From: Bacillus sp. AFS006103
GTDB taxonomy: Bacteria; Bacillota; Bacilli; Bacillales; Cytobacillaceae
Assembly (NCBI GenBank): GCA_002559145.1
Contig: NTXX01000014.1
Location: forward strand, 1-51,633
Direction of reading: 5' to 3'
Length of the DNA: 51,633 nucleotides
Position 1 is the stretch's first letter. Every line of letters starts with the position of its first letter. Under the pieces are notes generated by a model. That model was not told where the DNA came from. It was given only the letters and a program-made list of their open reading frames with translations, and made no database searches. This document shows, piece after piece, positions 41,965 to 50,598 of the stretch. Position numbers and translations under genes: made by a program.

Positions 41965-42018
41965 TTGTGCCGGTTCCATCCTTATAAAACTCATATTGAG
42001 AGGTGACGGATTAAGAGT

Positions 42019-44328
42019 ATGAGCCCGAAAAAACAAAAATCAATTCGTGACCATAAAGATTATCAATCAGAAGTGGAGCGCCTGGAGTTTACTAAGGAAT
42101 ATATTAAAAGTGTTTTGGAAATGTCGAAGGGAAATAAGGAACAGTTCGTTGAGAACTTAAAAGAGGCCTTTGCAGATCTGGACACATCAGACAGTAGTTT
42201 AAGTTACATGAACCTACTGACGAATGCTCAGTATTTAGAATTGGCCGAGAGTGAATTGGAACGGCTATCAAGCGTCATCGGCAAACCTTACTTTTCTAGA
42301 ATCAATTTTACTAGCAGTGGTGACACCAACGAAGAGATTTTATATATTGGCAAAGCCTCACTGTTTGACCGTGTCAATCAGATTCCGATTATCGTTGATT
42401 GGCGGTCACCAATTGCCAATGTTTACTATGATGGACGGCTTGGGGATGTGACCTATGACGCTTACGGGGAAACGCAAAGTGGTTATTTATCGTTAAAGCG
42501 ACAGTACGAGATCGAGAATGGATTATTAAAAGATATTAGAGATATCGACTTAACCACACATGATGAGTTATTACAGAAATCCTTAGCGGGAAAAGCAGAT
42601 AATCGCTTAACAGAAATTGTCGCAACCATCCAAAATGAGCAAAATGAAGTCATTCGAGCTTCACTGAAACACCCCATTATCGTCCAAGGAGCGGCTGGAA
42701 GTGGAAAAACGACCATTGCACTCCATCGAATTTCCTACTTTCTCTACTCTTCTGGATATCGATTTCCTCCAGAAAAATTAATGATCCTAGCACCTAATAA
42801 ATTATTTATCGATTATATTTCCGCCGTTCTGCCTGATTTAGGGGTTAATAAGATAAAACAAACGACCTATATTGAATTTATGAGAAGTTGTTTAGGGAAG
42901 AAATTAACATTAATATCGCCGAATTCAAAATTAATGGCGCTTATTAACGGAAATGAAAAATCAAAAACAATCCAATGGGTTTCAAGTTATAAAGGATCGC
43001 TGGACTTTAAAGAGTTAATCGACCACTATTTAAAAGAAATTGAGTATAATTTGGCCCCTTCCGAGGATTTTATGATTGAAAAATCACGCCTGTTGAGAGG
43101 GGCGAAACTTAAAAAACTATTTATAAATGAATTTCAGTACTTACCTATCTATAAAAGATTGGATAAAATTAAAAATTTATTAGCCAATGATTTAAGATTA
43201 AAAAAATCACTGATTCTTTCTAAACTTAATAGCAAATATGACGATGCGTTAGAAAAGCTCCTTTTTAGCAGCAGGCCGGAGTCCGAAAAAAGAAAGGAAA
43301 AAGTAGTCAGCTTCATGGATTCGAAAGAAAAAAGAATCAGTTCGGTGGAGAAAGAGTCGAAAGTCGCAATAAAAAATTATATGGCTGCTTTTGTTAAAAA
43401 AGATATCTTTACACTTTATAAGGAACTAATGACCTCCCCTGAGTTGTTACAAAAATATTCTCGGACGCTTTCCGAGGCAGACTGCAAGAGGTTAAGTAAC
43501 TATTGTCAAAGGATTTTTGCTAAAAAGGCGCTCGAGCTCGAGGATTTAGCACCGTTATTTTATATGAAGGCGAAGCTGGAAGGGATCGAAGAACCTTATA
43601 AAATGAAAAGTATTTTCATTGATGAGGCCCAGGACTATAGTTATTTCCAATTTGCCGCACTAAAAGAAGGTTTTGAAACAGAATTGTTTACGATTGTTGG
43701 AGATCTAGCCCAAGGAATTCATTCTTATCGAGGGTTGAATAGTTGGGAACCGTTAATAAACGATATTTTTCCGAATGCAAATTATCAAACGTTACAAAAG
43801 AGTTATCGAACGACAGTCGAGATTATGCACTTAGCAAACGACATTCTTTCCATCATGGAAAAAGACTTGCCAAAAGTAGAACCCGTCATTCGTCATGGGG
43901 ACAAACCCCGTTTTACAAAAATCGACCCTGCCAATTTGGATCAGGTGAAAGCGATCCTTGAACAGGATATTCATTTACTCAAAAAGGACGAGCTTAACTC
44001 GATTGCGATTATTGGAAGAACTGACAAAGAGTGCTCACGAATACATAAAATACTTGAAAATAGCAAACTTCCAATTCAACTTCTAGAAGAAAAAGAAGAT
44101 ATGAAAAAGGGCAGTGTTGTAATCTTACCTTCGTACCTTTCAAAAGGATTGGAATTCGATGCCGTACTAATTCTTAACTTAGAAGAGTCATACAATGAGG
44201 AAGAGTTAGACATCAAATTGTTGTATGTAGGCATGACTAGACCGATGCATCGGTTGTATTTATATGCGAGTGAGGCATCGGATTTATTATTAAATAGGGT
44301 TTCATTTGTCCATTTTGATATGAAGTAA
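42019..44328 (+). CDS. helD: RNA polymerase recycling motor HelD (UvrD-like ATPase)
   Basis: 769 residues, the family length. The N-terminal coiled coil (1-100) is followed by IPIIVDWRSPIANVYYDGR, diagnostic of HelD, then Walker A VQGAAGSGKTTIALHR near residue 225, an insert, Walker B IFIDEAQDYS, GDLAQGIHSYRG, and the C-terminal VILNLEESYNEEELDIKLLY and VGMTRPMHRLYLYA. HelD inserts arms into RNA polymerase and frees it from nucleic acids. GAGGTGA lies somewhat far upstream of the ATG. Preceded by a terminator. Confidence 0.93.
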   Translation: MSPKKQKSIRDHKDYQSEVERLEFTKEYIKSVLEMSKGNKEQFVENLKEAFADLDTSDSSLSYMNLLTNAQYLELAESELERLSSVIGKPYFSRINFTSSGDTNEEILYIGKASLFDRVNQIPIIVDWRSPIANVYYDGRLGDVTYDAYGETQSGYLSLKRQYEIENGLLKDIRDIDLTTHDELLQKSLAGKADNRLTEIVATIQNEQNEVIRASLKHPIIVQGAAGSGKTTIALHRISYFLYSSGYRFPPEKLMILAPNKLFIDYISAVLPDLGVNKIKQTTYIEFMRSCLGKKLTLISPNSKLMALINGNEKSKTIQWVSSYKGSLDFKELIDHYLKEIEYNLAPSEDFMIEKSRLLRGAKLKKLFINEFQYLPIYKRLDKIKNLLANDLRLKKSLILSKLNSKYDDALEKLLFSSRPESEKRKEKVVSFMDSKEKRISSVEKESKVAIKNYMAAFVKKDIFTLYKELMTSPELLQKYSRTLSEADCKRLSNYCQRIFAKKALELEDLAPLFYMKAKLEGIEEPYKMKSIFIDEAQDYSYFQFAALKEGFETELFTIVGDLAQGIHSYRGLNSWEPLINDIFPNANYQTLQKSYRTTVEIMHLANDILSIMEKDLPKVEPVIRHGDKPRFTKIDPANLDQVKAILEQDIHLLKKDELNSIAIIGRTDKECSRIHKILENSKLPIQLLEEKEDMKKGSVVILPSYLSKGLEFDAVLILNLEESYNEEELDIKLLYVGMTRPMHRLYLYASEASDLLLNRVSFVHFDMK

Positions 44329-44356
44329 ACTAATAAAATTGAAGTACACAATTGAA

Positions 44357-44376
44357 TGGTGCCTGACACTTTTTTA
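44357..44376. repeat. TGGTGCCTGACAC motif with T-run
   Basis: TGGTGCCTGACAC followed by TTTTTT, 29 bp after the helD stop. It is a further member of the dispersed motif family. Confidence 0.65.
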
Positions 44377-44456
44377 ATGGTATAATAAGGAATAATGGGT
44401 ACTCAATAAAGTAGAGTGTACATATATATCTACTAATGTTTGATAGGGGTGAGTGT

Positions 44457-44777
44457 ATGTTAGTAGTAACAACAGAAAATATCCAAGGTTACAAGGTAGT
44501 TGAAGTAAAAGGACCTGTTTTTGGTTTAATTGTTAGAAGCCGCGGCTTGGGTGCGGATATTATGGCAAGCTTAAAAGGGTTGGTAGGCGGAGAAATTAAA
44601 CAATATACCGTGATGCTGGAGGATTCGAGAAAAGAGGCCATGGACCGGATGATCAAGAATGCCAATGCGATGGGGGCCAATGCAATAGTCATGACTCGGT
44701 TCGACTCAGGGGAAGCCGGAAAAAATATGACTGAAATCTTTGCTTACGGTACGGCAGTAGTAGTCGAGAAAATGTAA
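44457..44777 (+). CDS. YbjQ/UPF0145 family protein
   Basis: 106 residues. VTTENIQGYKVVEVKGPVFG, IVRSRGLGADIMASLKGLVG and ANAIVMTRFDSG are typical of UPF0145 (heavy-metal-binding domain family, pentameric). The function is unknown. AGGGGTGAG precedes the ATG at 44457; the longer in-frame start at 44436 is not supported. Its stop overlaps the next start. Confidence 0.9.
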   Translation: MLVVTTENIQGYKVVEVKGPVFGLIVRSRGLGADIMASLKGLVGGEIKQYTVMLEDSRKEAMDRMIKNANAMGANAIVMTRFDSGEAGKNMTEIFAYGTAVVVEKM

Positions 44778-45013
44778 TGAACGGACTTTGGATAATTATT
44801 GCCTATTACGGCTTGCAAGTCATCGCTGTTATTGTTTTTATTTTATTAGGAGTGTTTATTTATGACAAACGTTTCAAAGGTCGACAGGGTGAAAAAGTGC
44901 CCGCCGGATTTGAAAAAACGGATGAAATAAACATTGACCCTATCACCAATGAGAAAACAAGAGTGTACTTTAACCCCCAAACAGGGGAGCGTTTTTATAA
45001 AAAGGAAAAATAA
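44777..45013 (+). CDS. Membrane-anchored small protein coupled to YbjQ
   Basis: 78 residues. One N-terminal helix (5-28), a basic stop-transfer RFKGRQGEK, and a cytoplasmic tail with EINIDPITNEKTRVYFNPQT, which looks like a short beta hairpin. Its ATG shares the A of the YbjQ stop (TAATG), so translation is coupled. It may tether the YbjQ pentamer at the membrane; this is inference. Confidence 0.75.
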   Translation: MNGLWIIIAYYGLQVIAVIVFILLGVFIYDKRFKGRQGEKVPAGFEKTDEINIDPITNEKTRVYFNPQTGERFYKKEK

Positions 45014-45027
45014 TAACCTTAAAATGT

Positions 45028-45071
45028 AAAAAATGACTCAAATTGTCTGCCAATTTGTAGTCATTTTTTTT
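45028..45071 (+). terminator. Terminator of the YbjQ pair
   Basis: AAAAAATGACT and AGTCATTTTTTT (45028-45038, 45059-45070) with inner AAATTG / CAATTT stem. Confidence 0.85.
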
Positions 45072-45098
45072 AGCAACAATAAGCTTGGAGGAATAAAA

Positions 45099-45875
45099 AT
45101 GCAAACACTGACGTCTTTATTTCATCAAAGAATAGGTTTACCAATGAACCAAACCATTACTTTTGAAAATTTAGATGAGGTTCTTGAAAAAACAGCACAA
45201 AATATACCGTTTGAAAATTTAACCATCATTGAAAACAAAACAGGTGAAATTACAAAGGAAAACTTAATGAACAAAATCATCGAAAGAAATGAGGGCGGTA
45301 TTTGTTACGAACTTAATCCGCTTTTTTATTTCTACCTATTAGAAAATGGGTTTAACGCAGTCTTAACAAACGGTGTTGTCTATAATCATGCTGCCGATGA
45401 ATATCATCAACTTGGTAGGACGCATGTAACAATTCTGATCAATCACGAGGACCAAATGTATTTAATAGACACGGGCTTTGGAGGAAATTTACCGCTAAAA
45501 CCTGTTCCTTTATCCGGTGAGCCCATTTCTTCCTATAATGGGGAGTTCCGAATTAAAAAAGTAAATCATCCATATGGGGACTATTGTTTAGAAATGCAAC
45601 TGAAGCATAAAGATACAGATTGGAAAATTGGCTATGCATTTGATACCAAGAAGTCTATTGAAGATCTATCGAAGCTAAATGAAATCCAAACAATTATTAC
45701 CGAGCACCCGAAATCTTCATTTAACAAACATCCCTTAATAACCCGACTTACCAATAACGGGAATATCACCTTAACGGATACCACATTTACCCAATGGGCT
45801 GACGGGATTCTTACGAAAGAGAATATTGATAACGTGAAATTTAAAGAGCTGGCAAAACAACATTTTGGCCTTTAA
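45099..45875 (+). CDS. nat: Arylamine N-acetyltransferase
   Basis: 258 residues. The catalytic triad is visible: Cys in RNEGGICYELNPLF, His in GRTHVTILINH and Asp in LIDTGFGGNLP. IPFENLTIIE is the conserved N-terminal motif. NAT moves acetyl groups from acetyl-CoA to aromatic amines or hydrazines. GGAGG is placed before the ATG at 45099; the in-frame start at 45033 lies in the upstream terminator. It is flanked by terminators on both sides. Confidence 0.93.
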   Translation: MQTLTSLFHQRIGLPMNQTITFENLDEVLEKTAQNIPFENLTIIENKTGEITKENLMNKIIERNEGGICYELNPLFYFYLLENGFNAVLTNGVVYNHAADEYHQLGRTHVTILINHEDQMYLIDTGFGGNLPLKPVPLSGEPISSYNGEFRIKKVNHPYGDYCLEMQLKHKDTDWKIGYAFDTKKSIEDLSKLNEIQTIITEHPKSSFNKHPLITRLTNNGNITLTDTTFTQWADGILTKENIDNVKFKELAKQHFGL

Positions 45876-45921
45876 AAGCTGGCAAACAGTGACTGTCACT
45901 GTTCGCCAGCTTTTATTTTTT
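45874..45921 (+). terminator. Terminator of nat
   Basis: AAAAGCTGGC / GCCAGCTTTT (45874-45883, 45905-45914) with inner ACAGTGA / TCACTGT; T-run follows. The stem begins inside the TAA stop. Confidence 0.9.
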
Positions 45922-46033
45922 TGATTACTCTTCATATTTAACACAATATTGTCAATATCTTCAATCCGTGATTAAAATGACAGACGTATAATAAAAGTAG
46001 GAAGGAAAGTTTAATAATGGGGAGATGAGAATA

Positions 46034-46471
46034 ATGTTAACAAATTATTCGCGAATTGTTGTTGCATATGACCATTCTGACTTAAGCAAAAAAGCCTTGA
46101 AGATGGCAATGAATATGGCACAAGAGGATCAACAAATTCAATTGTTTGTCGTAATGGTCATGCAACCGGAAAAGCCCATTCCATACGCCGCCGGTTATGG
46201 AGTTGTTGCAATCTTAGAGTCTCAGCTTGAGAAAGCCAATGCCGTGCGTAATGAAATTGAACAAGAATTAAAGTCACTTCCAAATAAAACAAAAGCACTT
46301 TTATTACAAGGTAACCCAGGATTCATGATTGTAGAATATGTGAAGCAAAATGATGCAGACCTTGTTGTTATGGGAAGCAGAGGATTAAGTGGATTGAAGG
46401 AACTTTTCTTGGGAAGTGTTAGCCATTATGTTGTACAAAAGGCACATTGCCCAGTTTTAATTGTAAAATAA
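46034..46471 (+). CDS. Universal stress protein, UspA family
   Basis: 145 residues. IVVAYDHSDLSKKALKMAM is the N-terminal strand and helix; VVMGSRGLSGLKELFLGSVS matches the ATP-binding G-x2-G-x9-G(S/T) motif; CPVLIVK ends the fold. The ATG at 46034 has GGGGAG nine bases upstream; the ATG at 46025 directly abuts that site. It is a single gene with a downstream hairpin. Confidence 0.92.
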   Translation: MLTNYSRIVVAYDHSDLSKKALKMAMNMAQEDQQIQLFVVMVMQPEKPIPYAAGYGVVAILESQLEKANAVRNEIEQELKSLPNKTKALLLQGNPGFMIVEYVKQNDADLVVMGSRGLSGLKELFLGSVSHYVVQKAHCPVLIVK

Positions 46472-46525
46472 TAATAGATAACATGCATGCTTTTACTAGA
46501 AGTTGATTAAAATTTAAAAAATATA

Positions 46526-46567
46526 ACACTCTCAAATGTTGGTATATCAATGTTTGTGGGTGTTTTT
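46526..46567 (+). terminator. Imperfect hairpin terminator of the Usp gene
   Basis: AACACTCTCAAA faces TTTGTGGGTGTT with mismatches, then TTTTGTTTT. Confidence 0.6.
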
Positions 46568-46762
46568 TGTTTTGGAGAAAGGTAGAATCGGTCCCATAGA
46601 ATTTGTTTGTCATTAAATTTCCATACTTTTTTCGAAAAACATGCTGTCCGTTTTCTTCCTTAAACTATATATCTTCTATGAATGGGATTTTACTTGAGAA
46701 CTTGGATTCAATAAGCAATACGGAGAGTTAGTGTATAGATTGAGAGGAAAGAGGGAGTATGG

Positions 46763-47374
46763 ATGCATAAAAAATTAATGGGAGTTGGTCTACTGGCAGC
46801 ATCAACGGTATTTGCGTTTCATCCGATCGAACGGTTGGATGAGGTAAATCAAACAAAGGTTGGTATCCAGAAAGATGTGGTCCAAAACAATGGTTCTCTA
46901 GTGGGAGATGAGTCAAAATTGCCTATTAATCGGATGCCAATCACCTTAGTAGAGACTATTGATGGAGACACGATTAAAGCTAAAGTAAAGGGGAGTTTTG
47001 AAACCATCCGCTATTTGTTGGTGGATACCCCAGAATCGAAGAATCCTAGAATGTGTGTCCAACCTTATGCCAGGGAGGCTTTCCAAAGGAATAACGAACT
47101 GGTGCGAGAAGGCGGCTTAACACTGGAATTGGAACAGGGAGATACAAGAGATTCGTATGGACGACTGTTAGCCTATGTTTATGTTGATGGAAAGTCTGTT
47201 CAAGAAACGCTACTCACAGAAGGCTACGCGCGGGTAGCTTACGTCATGAATCCCCCATATAAATACTTACCACAATATACGACAGATGAGAGTTTGGCAA
47301 AGAGAAGAGGAGTAAACATCTGGAGTCGGACGGGATTTGTGACTAATTGGGGGTTTAGAGGGTGTGTGCCTTAA
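46763..47374 (+). CDS. Secreted thermonuclease-family nuclease (YncB-like)
   Basis: 203 residues. A short hydrophobic N terminus (MHKKLMGVGLLAASTVFAF) directs export. The SNase fold begins at about residue 68: VETIDGDTIKAKV (Ca-binding Asp), IRYLLVDTPES (catalytic Arg, Asp, Glu), DTRDSYGRLLAYVYVDG (Arg), VQETLLTEGYARVAYV. It hydrolyses DNA and RNA with Ca2+. Two Cys near the C-terminal half (CVQPY and RGCVP) might form a disulfide. GAGGGAG precedes the ATG. Confidence 0.9.
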   Translation: MHKKLMGVGLLAASTVFAFHPIERLDEVNQTKVGIQKDVVQNNGSLVGDESKLPINRMPITLVETIDGDTIKAKVKGSFETIRYLLVDTPESKNPRMCVQPYAREAFQRNNELVREGGLTLELEQGDTRDSYGRLLAYVYVDGKSVQETLLTEGYARVAYVMNPPYKYLPQYTTDESLAKRRGVNIWSRTGFVTNWGFRGCVP

Positions 47375-47389
47375 AGAGAAATGGCTCGT

Positions 47390-47424
47390 AATTAGCACCA
47401 TCCCACATTGGGATGGTGCTAATT
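47390..47424. terminator. Perfect-stem terminator
   Basis: 16-bp arms with AATTAGCACCATCCCA / TGGGATGGTGCTAATT (47390-47405, 47409-47424), between convergent genes. Confidence 0.85.
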
Positions 47425-47495
47425 TTAATTGGATTCATTCAGTTTACTTTTATAAAAATCGTTGAAGGCATGGATGTGAATTCATTGTTTTTTGG

Positions 47496-48320
47496 TCATG
47501 CTTTAAAGCTGTCTTGCCATTTTAGTAAACGATTTTCTAAAAAGCGGACAATTGAGTCGGATATTTTCCCGGCAAGGGCAAAGATGATAATGCCTACAAA
47601 GACAGTGTCTGTCTGCATAAAAGAACGGGCATCTTGGATCATAAAGCCTACACCTCTATCTGCGCCCAACAATTCTGCGACGACTAAGCACATCCAGGCA
47701 GCGCTAAGAGCTAAGCGTATACCCAGTAAAATATTAGGTAATGAAGCCGGAATCATCAGCTTAGTTATTTGCTCTATTCGGCTGTACTCTAATATTTGAG
47801 CCACATCGTATAGCTTTTTATCAACATTACGAATGCCTAAAAAGGTTTGTAAATATAAAGGGAAAAAGGCACCTAAAGCAATTAGTAATACTTTAGATAA
47901 TTCACCAAACCCTAACCACATGATAAACAGAGGTGTAATCACAAGCAGTGGGACCGTGCGGAGCATTTGGATACTTGGGTTTAAATATTCCTCCGCCCGT
48001 TTGTTCATACCAACAATGACACCTATTAATAACCCCAGAAAACCGCCGATAGTAAAGCCGAGGATTGCTCGGATTAAACTGATTTGCAAATGTTTAGCCA
48101 TCTCCCCCGACTGAACTAGTTCAATGAAGCGCGTGACAATTAACAAGGGTGAAGAAAATAATTGAACGGACAAGATATTGATTGAACTTAACAATTGCCA
48201 TAAAATCAATACGAAAACAGGCAGGGATAATCCGCGCCAAAACGAGTAGCTATTGGCTAATTGTGATTTCTTTTTCTTAATTGAAATGGCTTTGTTCTGT
48301 GCAATAGTTTGTGTAGACAT
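47496..48320 (-). CDS. ssuC: Sulfonate/taurine-type ABC transporter permease
   Basis: 274 residues, about six helices. The EAA motif is DVAQILEYSRIEQITKLMIP, preceded by GLLIGVIVGMNKRAEEYLNP and QMLRTVPLLVITPLFIMW, typical of SsuC/TauC/NrtB. It forms the membrane part of an importer for aliphatic sulfonates or taurine. AAAGGATG is placed before the ATG at 48320; an in-frame start at 48356 overlaps the ATPase gene. 23 bp separate the two genes. Confidence 0.88.
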   Translation of the reverse strand: MSTQTIAQNKAISIKKKKSQLANSYSFWRGLSLPVFVLILWQLLSSINILSVQLFSSPLLIVTRFIELVQSGEMAKHLQISLIRAILGFTIGGFLGLLIGVIVGMNKRAEEYLNPSIQMLRTVPLLVITPLFIMWLGFGELSKVLLIALGAFFPLYLQTFLGIRNVDKKLYDVAQILEYSRIEQITKLMIPASLPNILLGIRLALSAAWMCLVVAELLGADRGVGFMIQDARSFMQTDTVFVGIIIFALAGKISDSIVRFLENRLLKWQDSFKA

Positions 48321-48343
48321 GTATATCATCCTTTCTTTTTTAG

Positions 48344-49123
48344 TTAAATACTCCAATCTTCTATTTCATTATCTTGGTGATCAAGGAGTTTCAAGATAAC
48401 GGTTCGGTATTCTTGAAATACTTTACTAATCCTTGTTCTTGGATAAGGCAAATCAATAGGTACAATCCCCTTTATTCGCCCTGGCTTTGCATCCATGGCG
48501 ACGACTTTTGACGACAAAAAGATCGCCTCATCAATATCGTGGGTTACAAGAATCATTGTCGTTCGATTTTCCTCCCATATTTCAAGTAAAGCTTCTTGGA
48601 GATGATTGCGAGTGAATGCATCTAATGCGCCAAACGGTTCATCTAGCAATAACACTTTAGGATTCCGCAGCAAGGCCCTGGCAATTGCCACGCGTTGTGA
48701 CATTCCCCCGGATAATTGACGCGGATATGCTTTTTCAAATCCTTTAAGTTTTACAAGTGAAATTAAATGGTCCACTTTTGATCGTATATCCGGATCTTTT
48801 AATGACTGATTACCTGCAATATTTTTTTCAACGTTTAGCCAGGGAAACAAACGATGCTCTTGAAAAATAAAGCCGCGATCCTTCGAGGGACCATTCACAG
48901 ACCTTTCAGCTATCATAATCTCGCCTTCAAAATCTAAATCAAGTCCTGCAATCAATTTTAAAAGTGTACTTTTTCCGCAACCGCTGGGACCGATAATGGT
49001 CAAAAACTCCCCATATTTTACTGCAAGATTAAAATCCTCTAATACTTTAATGCTTTCGTTTTCACTCTTAAAAGTTTTCCTAACATGATTGATTTTCACT
49101 GTTGATTCCAATATGTTCATCAT
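48344..49123 (-). CDS. ssuB: Sulfonate/taurine-type ABC transporter ATPase
   Basis: 259 residues. Walker A is [13 protein letters not shown], the Q-loop [11 protein letters not shown], the signature [19 protein letters not shown], Walker [17 protein letters not shown], and the H-loop VTHDIDEA. This set marks the NrtD/SsuB/TauB group. It is first in the minus-strand transcript, behind a leader with a terminator (49136-49184). AAAGG lies very close to the ATG pair. Confidence 0.9.
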   Translation of the reverse strand: MMNILESTVKINHVRKTFKSENESIKVLEDFNLAVKYGEFLTIIGPSGCGKSTLLKLIAGLDLDFEGEIMIAERSVNGPSKDRGFIFQEHRLFPWLNVEKNIAGNQSLKDPDIRSKVDHLISLVKLKGFEKAYPRQLSGGMSQRVAIARALLRNPKVLLLDEPFGALDAFTRNHLQEALLEIWEENRTTMILVTHDIDEAIFLSSKVVAMDAKPGRIKGIVPIDLPYPRTRISKVFQEYRTVILKLLDHQDNEIEDWSI

Positions 49124-49135
49124 CCTTTCTAAAAT

Positions 49136-49184
49136 AAAAAAAGAGATTCAGCGAAAAGACATAGATGTCTTTTCACCGAATCTC
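49136..49184 (-). terminator. Leader terminator (attenuator) before ssuB
   Basis: On the minus strand an 18-bp stem (plus positions 49167-49184 and 49143-49160; two mismatches, loop of 6) with core GAAAAGAC / GTCTTTT, followed by seven T. It is placed before the ABC genes, not after a gene, so it acts as a leader terminator. Its first arm overlaps the element at 49179-49201. Confidence 0.85.
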
Positions 49185-49201
49185 CAGTAGACTAGTCGAT
49201 T
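49179..49201 (-). promoter_or_regulatory. Shared 23-nt antiterminator-like element, minus-strand copy
   Basis: Read on the minus strand: AATC, GA, CTAGT, CT, ACTGG, A, GATT. AATC pairs with GATT and CTAGT with ACTGG (one G-U pair). The 3' part is also the start of the terminator stem, so the two hairpins exclude each other. 20 of 23 bases equal the plus-strand copy at 49382. A 16-bp palindrome ATTCATTCGAATGAAT (49199-49214) lies just upstream. Confidence 0.65.
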
Positions 49202-49298
49202 CATTCGAATGAATTAATTGATAATAACTTACCATGGTAATTATTAATATTCAAGACTTAAAAACCAACTAAATTTATAGGATTACTTAAAAAAGTAA

Positions 49299-49328
49299 TT
49301 GACAGACTATTTCGAACCCTGTTAAGAT
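49299..49328 (+). promoter_or_regulatory. Promoter of the tauD-like transcript
   Basis: TTGACA (49299-49304), 18 bp, TAAGAT (49323-49328). It would give a leader of about 240 nt before the tauD ATG. Confidence 0.5.
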
Positions 49329-49381
49329 GCATTCATAAACAAACCACTTACCAATTTAGTCCAATTAAATAAAAGGATGAG

Positions 49382-49404
49382 AATCCACTAGTCGACTAGA
49401 GATT
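49382..49404 (+). promoter_or_regulatory. Shared 23-nt antiterminator-like element, plus-strand copy
   Basis: AATC, CA, CTAGT, CG, ACTAG, A, GATT. AATC pairs with GATT and CTAGT with ACTAG; CTAGTCGACTAG (49388-49399) is a perfect DNA palindrome. Its last seven bases are the start of the terminator stem at 49398. The same arrangement occurs on the other strand at 49179. Confidence 0.65.
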
Positions 49405-49456
49405 TAACAAAGAGAAGCTTTTACGTTCACTTTGTTGAATCTCTTTTTATTTTTTG
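49398..49456 (+). terminator. Leader terminator (attenuator) before tauD
   Basis: 15-bp arms 49398-49412 and 49430-49444 (one mismatch), AGAGATTTAACAAAG against CTTTGTTGAATCTCT, then TTTTATTTTTT. It lies about 120 bp before the tauD start with no gene in front of it. Confidence 0.85.
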
Positions 49457-49576
49457 GAGTTTAAACCAACTATATAACTAGGTTAAGTGGGAAATGAAAA
49501 GTCAGGAGGCGGTTCTAAAGAGATTTACATTGTATTTGAAATAAAATAAAACATGAAAATGAGGAGGAATTTGAAA

Positions 49577-50470
49577 ATGACAGCTTTTCAAACAAAACAA
49601 TTAAAAGTGGTACCGCAAGCAGGAAGAATTGGTGCAGAAATTCAAGGAGTTCAATTAAGCGGGGATATAGAATCTAGTATTTTGAATGAAATTAAACAAG
49701 CGCTAAACGAGTACAAGGTAGTATTTTTTAAGGGTCAAAATCATTTAACGGATGCGAGCCAAGAAGCATTTGCAACATTATTAGGCGAGCCATATGCACA
49801 TCCGACCGTACCTGTAAAAAATAATACGAACTATATTTTTGAGTTGGACTCTGAGCAAGGTGCAAAAGCGAATCATTGGCATACGGATGTTACGTTTGTT
49901 CCTGAAGTTCCAAAATACTCTGTATTAAGAGGGGTAACGATCCCGGAAGTTGGCGGTGATACAGTTTGGGCAAATACGAATACAGCGTATGAAGACCTTC
50001 CGGATGGCTTGAAAAGATTAGCAGATAAGTTATGGGGAATTCATTCAAATGAATTTGATTATGCTCAGTTTAAACAAAGTGATATTAATGTTAATGACGT
50101 TACCAAAAAATATCGTGCTGTTTTTGAATCAACGGTTTTTAAAACGAGACATCCAGTTGTACATGTTCACACAGAAACAGGGAAAAAGCATTTGTTATTA
50201 GGAGGATTTGCAGGAAAGTTAGAAGGCTATACAACAAGTGAATCTGAAAGATTGTTAAGTATCTTTGATTCTTACGTGACACGTTTAGAAAATACCGTCC
50301 GCTGGAAATGGACGGAAGGGGATGTGGTCATATGGGATAACTTGGCCACGCAACATTATGCGGTTGCAGACTACGGAGATCGCCATCGCGTTGTTCGACG
50401 TGTAACAGTCGGAAAAAACGTACCGGTTAATCAGGAAAATGAAGTTAGCAGATTAATAGGTAAGAAATAG
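49577..50470 (+). CDS. TauD/TfdA family Fe(II)/2-oxoglutarate dioxygenase
   Basis: 297 residues. The iron ligands His and Asp are in NHWHTDVTFV, the distal His in LATQHYAVADY and the 2-oxoglutarate Arg in DRHRVVRRVTV. The family oxidises taurine, alkyl sulfates or sulfonates, freeing sulfite or sulfate for cysteine synthesis; the transporter neighbours support such a role. AGGAGG is nine bases before the ATG at 49577; an in-frame ATG at 49553 overlaps nothing useful. It follows an attenuator leader. Confidence 0.88.
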   Translation: MTAFQTKQLKVVPQAGRIGAEIQGVQLSGDIESSILNEIKQALNEYKVVFFKGQNHLTDASQEAFATLLGEPYAHPTVPVKNNTNYIFELDSEQGAKANHWHTDVTFVPEVPKYSVLRGVTIPEVGGDTVWANTNTAYEDLPDGLKRLADKLWGIHSNEFDYAQFKQSDINVNDVTKKYRAVFESTVFKTRHPVVHVHTETGKKHLLLGGFAGKLEGYTTSESERLLSIFDSYVTRLENTVRWKWTEGDVVIWDNLATQHYAVADYGDRHRVVRRVTVGKNVPVNQENEVSRLIGKK

Positions 50471-50492
50471 AATCTAACCAATTGAATAATTA

Positions 50493-50535
50493 GAGGTCCG
50501 ATAAGTAGTTCAAGCTTATTATCGAACCTCTTTTC
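50493..50535 (+). terminator. Hairpin between tauD and the binding-protein gene
   Basis: GAGGTCCGATAA / TTATCGAACCTC (50493-50504, 50519-50530; one mismatch) followed by TTTTCTT. The binding protein may thus have partial or separate expression. Confidence 0.78.
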
Positions 50536-50598
50536 TTATCCTAGTCAGGATACACACATGCAGGCAGGTAAAGCCATGTGATATGAGGAGGTTACAAA

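Noticed and set aside
49388..49399. CTAGTCGACTAG as a cloning linker (SpeI/SalI sites)
   Set aside because: The matching element on the other strand and the natural leader context make a vector origin unlikely.
49124..49576. T-box or S-box riboswitch in the sulfonate leaders
   Set aside because: The leaders are too short and lack the T-box TGGNACCGCG sequence and the S-box multi-helix core.
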